The notes under the pieces were generated by a model. The model was not told the origin of the DNA and made no database searches. It was given only the letters and a program-made list of their open reading frames with translations. Both the position numbers and the translations under genes were made by a program. A stretch of DNA of 64,000 nucleotides from Escherichia marmotae (GTDB taxonomy: Bacteria; Pseudomonadota; Gammaproteobacteria; Enterobacterales; Enterobacteriaceae), in contig NZ_CP025979.1 of NCBI RefSeq assembly GCF_002900365.1, forward strand, positions 1,364,001 through 1,428,000, given 5' to 3'. Below, one piece after another: positions 44,147 through 52,959 of the stretch; position 1 is the stretch's first letter, and each line of letters opens with the position of its first letter.

Positions 44147-44175
44147 CCCGGTGTGCAAACCGGGGGCGTATTATG
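44147..44175 (-). promoter_or_regulatory. pyrD promoter -10 and start-site-switching leader hairpin
   Basis: A minus-strand CATAAT (-10, 44170-44175) is followed by ACGCCCCCGG, so starts fall in a C/G run. The leader then folds as CCCGGT / ACCGGG (44147-44164), abutting the Shine-Dalgarno. In E. coli, high CTP favours C-starts that allow this hairpin and block translation, while low CTP favours shorter G-start transcripts. All elements are visible here. Confidence 0.85.
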
Positions 44176-44367
44176 TGCGAGTTCAGCCAAAAAGGGAATT
44201 GACCTGCGGCAATAAATAGCAAACGTTTTCTTATTGCGCCTTTTTTATGCTTTTTTTGGCTTTCCTTCACCAGATAAATCATTTCGACTCACCAGCACCC
44301 TCTGTCAGACTGACCCAATTGTTATCAATGTTAACGAAATAAGAACAATTAGTTATAAGGAGAGAGT

Positions 44368-44943
44368 ATGCGTGTCATTACCCTGGCTGGAAGTCCTCGC
44401 TTTCCTTCTCGCTCCAGTTCCTTACTGGAATATGCGCGAGAAAAGCTGAATAGCCTGGATGTGGAGGTTTATCACTGGAATCTGCAAAACTTCGCCCCGG
44501 AAGATTTGCTCTATGCACGTTTCGACAGCCCGGCTCTGAAAACTTTCACTGCACAACTGCAAGAGGCTGACGGGCTGATTGTCGCGACCCCCGTCTACAA
44601 AGCGGCTTATTCCGGGGCGTTAAAAACCCTTCTCGACCTGCTACCTGAACGCGCACTGCAAGGCAAAGTGGTTTTACCACTGGCAACAGGCGGCACAGTG
44701 GCTCATCTATTGGCGGTCGATTACGCACTCAAACCGGTACTAAGCGCTTTAAAAGCGCAGGAGATCCTGCACGGTGTGTTTGCCGATGACTCGCAGGTGA
44801 TTGATTTCCAGCATAAACCGCAATTCACGCCGAATCTGCAATCCCGTCTTGATGTCGCACTCGAAGCCTTCTGGCAGGCGTTGCACCGTCGTGATGTCCA
44901 GGTTCCTGATCTTTTCTCTCTACGAGGAAACGCCCATGCGTAA
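44368..44943 (+). CDS. ssuE: SsuE, NADPH-dependent FMN reductase
   Basis: 191 aa, the K-12 length; AAGGAGAG lies 8 bases before the ATG. Flavodoxin-like fold with phosphate-binding SPRFPSRSSSL and the VATPVYKAAYSGALK segment typical of the family. It supplies reduced FMN to the monooxygenase SsuD. First gene of ssuEADCB, controlled by Cbl/CysB during sulfate starvation; the divergent pyrD-ssuE spacer (236 bp) should hold the Cbl site. It overlaps ssuA by 8 nt. Confidence 0.97.
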   Translation: MRVITLAGSPRFPSRSSSLLEYAREKLNSLDVEVYHWNLQNFAPEDLLYARFDSPALKTFTAQLQEADGLIVATPVYKAAYSGALKTLLDLLPERALQGKVVLPLATGGTVAHLLAVDYALKPVLSALKAQEILHGVFADDSQVIDFQHKPQFTPNLQSRLDVALEAFWQALHRRDVQVPDLFSLRGNAHA

Positions 44944-45895
44944 CATATTTAAACTGGCGCTGGCGGGATTACTTAGCGTCACTACGCTCGCGGTTGCTGC
45001 GGAGTCTTCGCCTGAAGCGTTACGGATAGGTTATCAGAAAGGCAGCATCAGCATGGTGCTGGCAAAAAGCCATCAACTCCTGGAAAAACGCTATCCGCAA
45101 ACAAAAATTTCATGGGTGGAATTTCCTGCGGGTCCGCAGATGCTGGAAGCACTCAACATCGGCAGTATTGATCTTGGCAGCACGGGCGACATTCCACCTA
45201 TCTTTGCCCAAGTTGCTGGTGCGGATTTGGTATACGTCGGTGTCGAGCCGCCAAAACCAAAAGCCGAAGTCATTCTGGTGCCAGAAAACAGTCCCATAAA
45301 AACCGTGGCTGAACTGAAGGGCCACAAAGTCGCATTTCAGAAAGGTTCCAGTTCGCACAACCTGTTACTACGCGCACTGCAACAGGCCGGGCTTAAATTC
45401 ACCGATATCCAGCCCACTTACCTGACACCTGCTGATGCCCGCGCGGCCTTCCAGCAAGGTAACGTAGATGCCTGGGCCATCTGGGATCCTTACTACTCTG
45501 CTGCATTATTACAGGGTGGTGTGCGGGTATTAAAAGATGGTACTGGTCTGAATCAGACCGGGTCGTTTTATCTGGCGGCCCGCCCCTATGCAGAAAAAAA
45601 CGGTGCCTTTATTCAGGGCGTACTGGAGACCTTTAGCCAGGCCGATGCGTTAACCCACAGCCAGCGCGAGCAAAGTATCACCTTGCTGGCAAAAACGATG
45701 GGCTTACCGGCACCGGTAATAGCCTCTTATCTTGGCCACCGTCCTCCCACCACCATCAAACCAGTGAGCGCCGAGGTTGCCGCTTTACAGCAACATACTG
45801 CCGACCTGTTTTATGAAAATCATCTGCTGCCGAAAAAAGTCGATATTCGCCAGCGCATCTGGCACCCCACTCAACTGGAAGGAAAACAATTATGA
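44936..45895 (+). CDS. ssuA: SsuA, aliphatic sulfonate-binding protein
   Basis: 319 aa from ATG 44936 (GAGGAAA upstream), the K-12 length; the longer frame to 44801 lies inside ssuE. Signal peptide about residues 1-22 (ending AVAA). Substrate-binding protein of the NitT/TauT type with the conserved LGSTGDIPPIFAQ segment. It captures alkanesulfonates in the periplasm for SsuBC. Overlaps ssuD by 4 nt. Confidence 0.96.
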   Translation: MRNIFKLALAGLLSVTTLAVAAESSPEALRIGYQKGSISMVLAKSHQLLEKRYPQTKISWVEFPAGPQMLEALNIGSIDLGSTGDIPPIFAQVAGADLVYVGVEPPKPKAEVILVPENSPIKTVAELKGHKVAFQKGSSSHNLLLRALQQAGLKFTDIQPTYLTPADARAAFQQGNVDAWAIWDPYYSAALLQGGVRVLKDGTGLNQTGSFYLAARPYAEKNGAFIQGVLETFSQADALTHSQREQSITLLAKTMGLPAPVIASYLGHRPPTTIKPVSAEVAALQQHTADLFYENHLLPKKVDIRQRIWHPTQLEGKQL

Positions 45896-47037
45896 GTCTG
45901 AATATATTCTGGTTTTTACCTACGCACGGTGACGGTCATTATCTGGGAACGGAAACAGAGTCTCGTCCGGTTGATCACGGTTATCTGCAACAGATCGCGC
46001 AAGCGGCGGATCGTCTTGGCTATACCGGCGTGCTGATCCCTACGGGCCGTTCCTGCGAAGATGCGTGGCTGGTGGCGGCGTCGATGATCCCGGTTACGCA
46101 AAGGCTGAAGTTTCTTGTCGCCCTGCGCCCTGGTGTAACGTCACCTACCGTTGCCGCCCGCCAGGCCGCCACGCTTGACCGTCTGTCGAATGGCCGTGCG
46201 TTGTTTAACCTGGTAACAGGCAGCGATCCACAAGAACTGGCGGGAGACGGCGTGTTCCTCGACCACAGCGAGCGTTACGCAGCCTCGGCGGAATTTACTC
46301 AGGTCTGGCGACGTTTATTGCAGGGAGAAACTGTCGATTTCAACGGTAAGCATATTCATGTGCACGGGGCAAAACTGCTCTTTGCACCGATTCAACAACC
46401 GTATCCTCCGCTTTACTTTGGCGGATCGTCAGACGTCGCCCAGGATCTGGCCGCAGAACAAGTTGATCTTTATCTCACCTGGGGCGAGCCGCCAGCACTG
46501 GTAAAAGAGAAGATCGAGCAAGTGCGGGCAAAAGCGGCCGCACATGGTCGCAAAATTCGTTTCGGTATTCGCCTCCATGTGATTGTCCGCGAAACCAACG
46601 ACGAAGCGTGGCAGGCCGCAGAACGGTTAATCTCCCATCTTGATGATGACACCATCGCCAGAGCACAGGCTGCATTTGCCCGCACGGATTCCGTGGGGCA
46701 ACAGCGAATGGCTGCGTTACATAACGGCAAGCGCGACAACCTGGAGATCAGCCCCAATTTATGGGCAGGCGTTGGTCTGGTACGCGGCGGTGCGGGGACG
46801 GCGCTGGTAGGCGATGGTCCGACAGTCGCCGCACGAATCAACGAATACGCCGCGCTTGGCATCGACAGTTTTGTCCTCTCAGGATATCCACATCTGGAAG
46901 AAGCGTATCGGGTTGGCGAATTACTGTTCCCACATCTGGATGTTGCCATTCCACAGATTCCCCAACCACAGCCATTGAACCTGCAAGGCGAAGCGGTAGC
47001 GAATGAGTTCATCCCACGTAATGTCGCGCAAAGCTAA
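45892..47037 (+). CDS. ssuD: SsuD, FMNH2-dependent alkanesulfonate monooxygenase
   Basis: 381 aa, the K-12 length; luciferase-like TIM barrel. N-terminal MSLNIFWFLPTHGDGHYLG, the catalytic Cys in GRSCEDAW, FNLVTGSDPQE and LYFGGSSD are family hallmarks. It cleaves C1-C14 sulfonates to aldehyde and sulfite using FMNH2 from SsuE. Coupled to ssuA (ATGA overlap). Confidence 0.97.
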   Translation: MSLNIFWFLPTHGDGHYLGTETESRPVDHGYLQQIAQAADRLGYTGVLIPTGRSCEDAWLVAASMIPVTQRLKFLVALRPGVTSPTVAARQAATLDRLSNGRALFNLVTGSDPQELAGDGVFLDHSERYAASAEFTQVWRRLLQGETVDFNGKHIHVHGAKLLFAPIQQPYPPLYFGGSSDVAQDLAAEQVDLYLTWGEPPALVKEKIEQVRAKAAAHGRKIRFGIRLHVIVRETNDEAWQAAERLISHLDDDTIARAQAAFARTDSVGQQRMAALHNGKRDNLEISPNLWAGVGLVRGGAGTALVGDGPTVAARINEYAALGIDSFVLSGYPHLEEAYRVGELLFPHLDVAIPQIPQPQPLNLQGEAVANEFIPRNVAQS

Positions 47038-47048
47038 GGAAGAAAATG

Positions 47049-47840
47049 ATGGCAACGCCAGTGAAGAAGTGGTTATTGCGCGTTGCCCCCTGGTTTTTAC
47101 CGGTGGGCATCGTGGCGGTGTGGCAACTGGCCTCCTCGGTTGGCTGGCTGTCGACGCGTATTTTGCCCTCTCCGGAAGGAGTGGTGGCCGCGTTCTGGAC
47201 GCTCTCGGCCAGCGGTGAGCTTTGGCAGCATCTGGCGATCAGCTCCTGGCGGGCGCTGATTGGTTTTTCGATTGGCGGATCGCTGGGGTTGATTCTGGGA
47301 TTGATTAGCGGCCTGTCGCGCTGGGGAGAACGGTTGCTGGACAGCTCAATTCAAATGTTGCGCAACGTGCCGCATCTGGCGCTGATCCCGCTGATGATTT
47401 TGTGGTTTGGCATTGATGAGTCTGCAAAAATTTTCCTGGTAGCGCTCGGCACGCTGTTCCCCATTTATATCAATACCTGGCACGGCATCCGTAATATCGA
47501 TCGCGGGCTGGTGGAGATGGCGCGTAGCTATGGCTTATCCGGCTTGCCGCTGTTTGTGCATGTGATCCTGCCTGGTGCCCTGCCCTCAATTATGGTCGGC
47601 GTGCGTTTTGCGTTGGGCCTGATGTGGCTGACGCTGATTGTTGCCGAAACCATCTCTGCCAATTCTGGCATTGGTTATCTGGCGATGAATGCGCGGGAGT
47701 TTCTGCAAACGGATGTCGTCGTCGTCGCCATTATTCTCTACGCCCTGCTCGGCAAACTTGCTGACATTAGCGCCCAATTGCTAGAGCGTCTCTGGTTGCG
47801 CTGGAACCCGGCTTATCATCTGAAGGAGGCCACGGCATGA
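47049..47840 (+). CDS. ssuC: SsuC, sulfonate ABC transporter permease
   Basis: 263 aa from ATG 47049, the K-12 length; the adjacent ATG at 47046 is equally well placed relative to AAGGA and would add one Met. Six transmembrane segments and the BPD_transp_1 EAA-type loop (EMARSYGLSGLPLFVHVILPGALP). Inner-membrane partner of SsuB. Overlaps ssuB by 4 nt. Confidence 0.95.
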   Translation: MATPVKKWLLRVAPWFLPVGIVAVWQLASSVGWLSTRILPSPEGVVAAFWTLSASGELWQHLAISSWRALIGFSIGGSLGLILGLISGLSRWGERLLDSSIQMLRNVPHLALIPLMILWFGIDESAKIFLVALGTLFPIYINTWHGIRNIDRGLVEMARSYGLSGLPLFVHVILPGALPSIMVGVRFALGLMWLTLIVAETISANSGIGYLAMNAREFLQTDVVVVAIILYALLGKLADISAQLLERLWLRWNPAYHLKEATA

Positions 47841-48604
47841 ATACTGCCCGTCTGAACCAGGGTACACCACTGCTACTTAATGCGGTGAGCAAACATTACG
47901 CAGAAAATATCGTGCTGAATCAACTGGATTTGCATATTCCGGCAGGTCAGTTTGTGGCTGTTGTTGGTCGTAGCGGCGGCGGTAAAAGTACTCTGCTGCG
48001 TCTGCTGGCGGGGCTGGAAACACCAACCGCAGGTGATGTACTGGCGGGTATAACACCGCTGGCCGAGATTCAGGATGATACGCGGATGATGTTTCAGGAT
48101 GCGCGTCTGCTGCCATGGAAATCGGTGATTGATAACGTTGGGTTAGGTCTTAAAGGCCAATGGCGCGATGCGGCGCATCAGGCACTGGCTGCGGTAGGGC
48201 TGGAAAATCGTGCCGGGGAATGGCCTGCCGCACTTTCTGGCGGGCAGAAACAGCGTGTGGCGCTGGCAAGAGCGTTGATTCATCGTCCGGGTTTATTGTT
48301 GCTCGATGAACCGCTGGGCGCACTAGACGCCTTAACGCGACTGGAGATGCAGGATTTAATTGTGTCACTTTGGCAGGAGCACGGCTTTACCGTCTTGCTG
48401 GTGACGCATGATGTGAGCGAAGCGGTAGCGATGGCTGACCGGGTGCTGTTGATTGAAGAGGGAAAGATTGGCCTGGATTTGACGGTGGATATTCCTCGCC
48501 CGCGCCGATTAGGGTCGGTACGGTTAGCGGAACTGGAAGCGGAAGTGTTACAGCGGGTGATGCAGCGAGGGCATTCTGAACAACCAGTTCGGCGTCATGG
48601 TTAA
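47837..48604 (+). CDS. ssuB: SsuB, sulfonate ABC transporter ATPase
   Basis: 255 aa, the K-12 length. Walker A VGRSGGGKST about residue 46, Q-loop in MMFQDARLLPWKS, signature LSGGQKQRVALARAL, Walker B LLLLDEPLGALDA and H-loop VTHDVSEA. It energises SsuC/SsuA uptake of alkanesulfonates. Last gene of the operon; the BIME just after its stop lies between it and convergent pepN. Confidence 0.97.
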   Translation: MNTARLNQGTPLLLNAVSKHYAENIVLNQLDLHIPAGQFVAVVGRSGGGKSTLLRLLAGLETPTAGDVLAGITPLAEIQDDTRMMFQDARLLPWKSVIDNVGLGLKGQWRDAAHQALAAVGLENRAGEWPAALSGGQKQRVALARALIHRPGLLLLDEPLGALDALTRLEMQDLIVSLWQEHGFTVLLVTHDVSEAVAMADRVLLIEEGKIGLDLTVDIPRPRRLGSVRLAELEAEVLQRVMQRGHSEQPVRRHG

Positions 48605-48605
48605 C

Positions 48606-48701
48606 ATGCCAGATGCGGCGTGAACGCCTTATCAGCCTACAAAACCAACAATTCCAACGGGTTTGTAAGCCTGATAAGACGCGCCAGCGTCGCATCAGGC
48701 A
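48606..48701. repeat. BIME: two REP elements between ssuB and pepN
   Basis: A palindromic unit ATGCCAGATGCGGCG...CGCCTTATCAGCC (48605-48637) and an inverted partner AAGCCTGATAAGACG...CGTCGCATCAGGC (48667-48700) occupy almost the whole spacer of the two convergent genes. No separate T-run hairpin is visible, so this BIME may be the functional 3' end of both. Confidence 0.88.
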
Positions 48702-48709
48702 CTTTTGTA

Positions 48710-51322
48710 TTAAGCCAGTGCTTTGGTGATCTTCTCGTAAAGATCGCCAGAGAGATTATCCAACCCTTTCAATTGTTCCAGCGCCGCACGCATTTTCTCC
48801 TGACGTTTGACATCGTAACGTTTCAGGCGAATCAGCGGCTCAATCAAACGTGAAGCCACCTGCGGATTACGGCGGTTCAGATCGGTGAGCATTTCCACCA
48901 GGAACTGGTAACCACTGCCATCTTCAGCATGGAACGCTGCCAGGTTGCTGCCTGCAAACGCACCAATCAACGAACGAATACGGTTCGGGTTGCTCATGGT
49001 GAATGAGCGATGCTGTAACAGACCACGCACCGTCTCCAGCACATTCGCCGCTGGACTGGTGGCTTGCAGGATAAACCATTTATCCATCACCAGACCGTCC
49101 TGATGCCACCTGTCGTCGTACTCCTGCATCAACGCGTCACGGCACGGTAACTGCGCAGCAACCGCCGCCGAAAGTGCCGCCAGCGAATCGGTCATATTGT
49201 TCGCTTTATGGAACTGCTTACTCACTAACACGTCAGCCAGATGCGTTTCACCAAAGGCGAGGAAGCGCAGGCAGGCATTACGCAGAGTACGTTTCGCAAT
49301 GTCTTCATGTTCAACACGATACTCACTCTGGTGATTGGCGTTATAGATAGCCAACAATTCATCCGCCAGTTCAGTCGCCAGTGTACGGGTGAGTGCTTCG
49401 CGAACTTCGGCAATGGCAATCGGATCGATGATATCGAATAGTTCCGCCATTTCATTGACAGAAGGCAGTGTCAGGATTTCTGCCGCCAGCGCCGGGTCGA
49501 TCTTCTCATCGAGCAGCACAGCGCGGAAAGCATCTGCAACATGTGCTGGCAGCGATAACGGCTGCCCTTGTTGATGGCGAGCGACATTCAGTTTGATGTA
49601 CGTTGCCAGCAGACTTTGCGCCGCATCCCAGCGGGAAAAATCATTGCGCGCATGACGCATCAGGAAGGTCAGTTGCTGATCGCTCCATTTATATTCCAGT
49701 TTCACCGGCGCGGAAAATTCACACAGCAGCGCAGGCACCGGCTGGAAGTAGACGTTATCAAAAACAAAAGTCTGTTCCGCCTGGGTGACATTCAGCACTG
49801 AATTGACCGGATGACCGTCCTTCTGCAACGGGATTACTTTGCCCTCGTTGTCATACAACTCAATAGCAAACGGAATATGCAGCGGCAGTTTTTCTGCCTG
49901 ATCTGGCGTAGCTGGCGTGCGCTGACTGATGGTCAGGGTGTACTGCTCAGTTTCTGGATCGTAGTCGTCTTTAACAGTCACAATCGGCGTGCCGGACTGG
50001 CTGTACCAACGGCGGAAATGAGAGAGATCGACATTTGACGCATCTTCCATCGCCTGGACGAAATCGTCACAGGTTGCCGCACTGCCATCATGACGCTCGA
50101 AATAGAGCTGCATCCCTTTCTGGAAATTTTCTTCGCCCAGCAGGGTGTGGATCATTCGAATCACTTCTGCGCCCTTCTCGTAAACGGTCAGGGTATAGAA
50201 GTTGTTCATCTCAATGACCATGTCCGGGCGGATTGGGTGAGCCATTGGGCTGGCGTCTTCCGCAAACTGCAACCCGCGCATGGTGCGCACATTGTTGATG
50301 CGATTAACGGCGCGGGAACCCAGGTCAGAGCTGAACTCCTGATCGCGGAACACGGTTAAACCTTCTTTCAGGCTAAGCTGGAACCAGTCGCGGCAAGTCA
50401 CACGGTTACCGGTCCAGTTGTGGAAATATTCATGGCCAATAACGCGTTCAATGTCGAGGTAATCTTTGTCGGTAGCGGTGTCGGTGCGCGCCAGTACATA
50501 TTTGGAGTTAAAGATGTTAAGACCTTTATTCTCCATTGCGCCCATGTTGAAGAAGTCCACGGCAACGATCATATAAATATCAAGGTCATACTCCAGACCA
50601 AAGCGCTCTTCATCCCACTTCATGGAATTTTTCAGCGAGGTCATCGCCCACGGCGCGCGGTCAAGGTTGCCGCGATCGACATACAACTCCAGCGCCACTT
50701 CACGGCCAGAACGCGTGATGAAGGTGTCGCGTAGCACATCAAAATCGCCTGCCACCAGCGCAAACAGATAGCACGGTTTCGGGAACGGGTCCTGCCACTG
50801 TACCCAGTGACGTCCGTTTTCCAACTCACCTTGCGCAACGCGGTTACCGTTAGAAAGCAGGAACGGGTATTTGGTTTTATCGGCAATAATTTTAGTCGTA
50901 AAACGCGCCAGCACGTCCGGGCGATCGAGATAGTACGTAATGTGGCGGAAACCTTCGGCTTCACACTGGGTGCAAAGCGCATCGCCTGACTGGTAAAGCC
51001 CTTCCAGTGCAGTGTTGGACGCAGGGCTAATTTCATTAACGATCTTGAGCGTAAAACGCTCCGGTAAATTACTGATGACCAGTGCGCCCTCTTCTTCTTT
51101 CCAGGCGGACCACGGCTCATCATTAATATGAATAGAGACCAGTTTAAGATCTTCGCCGTCAAGACGAAGTGGAGCATCTGATGCACCATGACGGACAGCC
51201 TGGCTGATCGCGGTAACCACCGTCTTTTGCGCGTCCAGGTCAAAGGTCAAGTCAATATCAGTAATCTGGTAATCCGGCGCACGATAATCGTGACGGTATT
51301 TGGCTTGTGGCTGTTGAGTCAT
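48710..51322 (-). CDS. pepN: PepN, aminopeptidase N
   Basis: 870 aa, the K-12 length. M1 metallopeptidase: the GAMEN substrate motif (NMGAMENKG about residues 260-265), zinc-binding HEYFHN (HExxH about residue 297) and the downstream Glu in LKEGLTVFRDQEF. It removes N-terminal residues from peptides in late protein turnover in the cytosol. Divergent from pncB. Confidence 0.98.
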   Translation of the reverse strand: MTQQPQAKYRHDYRAPDYQITDIDLTFDLDAQKTVVTAISQAVRHGASDAPLRLDGEDLKLVSIHINDEPWSAWKEEEGALVISNLPERFTLKIVNEISPASNTALEGLYQSGDALCTQCEAEGFRHITYYLDRPDVLARFTTKIIADKTKYPFLLSNGNRVAQGELENGRHWVQWQDPFPKPCYLFALVAGDFDVLRDTFITRSGREVALELYVDRGNLDRAPWAMTSLKNSMKWDEERFGLEYDLDIYMIVAVDFFNMGAMENKGLNIFNSKYVLARTDTATDKDYLDIERVIGHEYFHNWTGNRVTCRDWFQLSLKEGLTVFRDQEFSSDLGSRAVNRINNVRTMRGLQFAEDASPMAHPIRPDMVIEMNNFYTLTVYEKGAEVIRMIHTLLGEENFQKGMQLYFERHDGSAATCDDFVQAMEDASNVDLSHFRRWYSQSGTPIVTVKDDYDPETEQYTLTISQRTPATPDQAEKLPLHIPFAIELYDNEGKVIPLQKDGHPVNSVLNVTQAEQTFVFDNVYFQPVPALLCEFSAPVKLEYKWSDQQLTFLMRHARNDFSRWDAAQSLLATYIKLNVARHQQGQPLSLPAHVADAFRAVLLDEKIDPALAAEILTLPSVNEMAELFDIIDPIAIAEVREALTRTLATELADELLAIYNANHQSEYRVEHEDIAKRTLRNACLRFLAFGETHLADVLVSKQFHKANNMTDSLAALSAAVAAQLPCRDALMQEYDDRWHQDGLVMDKWFILQATSPAANVLETVRGLLQHRSFTMSNPNRIRSLIGAFAGSNLAAFHAEDGSGYQFLVEMLTDLNRRNPQVASRLIEPLIRLKRYDVKRQEKMRAALEQLKGLDNLSGDLYEKITKALA

Positions 51323-51540
51323 AAATAACCTTTAGCATCTTTTATAGAGTCAGGTGTTCAGTCTATTCCTGTTGTATAAATCTCGCTACGCAGAATCTTC
51401 ATCTTTTCAGGTACAAACGCTTTTATTGCTACATTTTTATAACATACAGAGCGCAACGCCATCGACCATAAACGTGGCATATGGTGTGATCGGGGTTCAA
51501 TAAATTGCGAAACAAGGTATACTCCAGCAGTTCCTGAAGA

Positions 51541-51558
51541 TGTTTATTGTACTAAACG
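51541..51558. promoter_or_regulatory. NadR-type operator of pncB
   Basis: TGTTTA-TTGTAC-TAAACG matches the NadR box TGTTTA-N6-TAAACA in 11 of 12 positions. It lies 30 bp before the pncB ATG, just downstream of a TATACT -10 element (about 51515), so NadR with NAD would block transcription. In-frame codons before the pncB start run through this operator and are not coding. Confidence 0.85.
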
Positions 51559-51587
51559 CTCCCGTACGAGGACGCTACTGCGCACCT

Positions 51588-52790
51588 ATGACACAATTCG
51601 CTTCTCCTGTTCTGCACTCGCTGCTGGATACAGATGCTTATAAGTTGCATATGCAGCAAGCCGTGTTTCATCACTATTATGATGTGCATGTCGCGGCGGA
51701 GTTTCGTTGCCGAGGTGACGATCTGCTGGGTATTTATGCCGATGCTATTCGTGAACAGGTCCAGGCGATGCAGCGTCTGCACCTGCAGGATGATGAATAT
51801 CAATGGCTCTCTGCCCTGCCTTTTTTTAAGGCCGACTACCTCAACTGGTTGCGCGAGTTCCGCTTTAACCCGGAACAGGTCACCGTCACCAACGATAACG
51901 GCAAGCTGGATATTCGTTTAAGCGGTCCGTGGCGTGAAGTCATCCTCTGGGAAGTTCCTTTGCTGGCGGTCATCAGTGAACTGGTACATCGCTACCGCTC
52001 ACCGCAGGCCGACGTTGCGCAAGCCCTCGATACGCTGGAAAGCAAATTAGTCGACTTCTCGGCGTTAACTGCCGATCTCGATATGTCGCGCTTCCATCTG
52101 ATGGATTTCGGCACCCGCCGACGTTTTTCCCGCGAAGTCCAGGAAACCATCGTTCAACGTTTGCAACAAGAATCCTGGTTCGTTGGCACCAGTAACTACG
52201 ATCTGGCGCGTCGGCTTTCCCTCACGCCAATGGGAACTCAGGCTCACGAATGGTTCCAGGCGCATCAACAAATCAGCCCGGATCTTGCCAACAGCCAACG
52301 TGCCGCACTTGCCGCATGGCTCAATGAATATCCCGATCAACTGGGAATTGCGTTAACCGATTGCATTACTATGGACGCATTCTTGCGTGATTTCGGCGTG
52401 GAATTTGCCAGCCGCTATCAGGGGCTGCGTCATGACTCTGGCGACCCGGTAGAATGGGGCGAAAAAGCCATCGCGCATTATGAGACGCAGGGAATCAACC
52501 CTCAGAGCAAAACGCTGGTTTTCTCTGACAATCTGGATTTACGCAAAGCGGTCGAGCTTTATCGCCACTTCTCTTCCCGTGTGCAATTAAGTTTTGGTAT
52601 AGGTACACGCCTGACCTGCGATATCCCCCAAGTCAAGCCACTGAATATTGTGATTAAGCTGGTGGAGTGTAACGGTAAACCTGTGGCGAAACTTTCTGAC
52701 AGTCCTGGCAAAACAATCTGCCACGACAAGGCGTTTGTTCGCGCACTTCGTAAAGCGTTCGACCTTCCGCACATTAAAAAAGCCAGTTAA
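51588..52790 (+). CDS. pncB: PncB, nicotinate phosphoribosyltransferase
   Basis: 400 aa from ATG 51588, the K-12 length. It converts nicotinate and PRPP, with ATP, to nicotinate mononucleotide in NAD salvage. The His that is phosphorylated lies in the PMGTQAHEW segment (about residue 220-224), with the TDCITMDAFLRDF and GLRHDSGDP sections around the active site. Single-gene unit ending in a strong terminator, controlled by NadR. Confidence 0.97.
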   Translation: MTQFASPVLHSLLDTDAYKLHMQQAVFHHYYDVHVAAEFRCRGDDLLGIYADAIREQVQAMQRLHLQDDEYQWLSALPFFKADYLNWLREFRFNPEQVTVTNDNGKLDIRLSGPWREVILWEVPLLAVISELVHRYRSPQADVAQALDTLESKLVDFSALTADLDMSRFHLMDFGTRRRFSREVQETIVQRLQQESWFVGTSNYDLARRLSLTPMGTQAHEWFQAHQQISPDLANSQRAALAAWLNEYPDQLGIALTDCITMDAFLRDFGVEFASRYQGLRHDSGDPVEWGEKAIAHYETQGINPQSKTLVFSDNLDLRKAVELYRHFSSRVQLSFGIGTRLTCDIPQVKPLNIVIKLVECNGKPVAKLSDSPGKTICHDKAFVRALRKAFDLPHIKKAS

Positions 52791-52797
52791 TATCATC

Positions 52798-52823
52798 AGG
52801 GAGCCATAACGGCTCCCTTTTTT
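52798..52823 (+). terminator. Terminator of pncB
   Basis: GGGAGCC / GGCTCCC stem with ATAAC loop and six T residues. Confidence 0.95.
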
Positions 52824-52959
52824 ACCTTTAATTCCGAAATCTTTCGCTGCATCTGCGAATTCTGCTTGTCTGATTGCGGATGCCAGGTAACATAGGTATC
52901 CCCCCATTTCACGGGTGGACAAGTGTTTATTTTTTCCGACTATTAACAGAGAGAATATT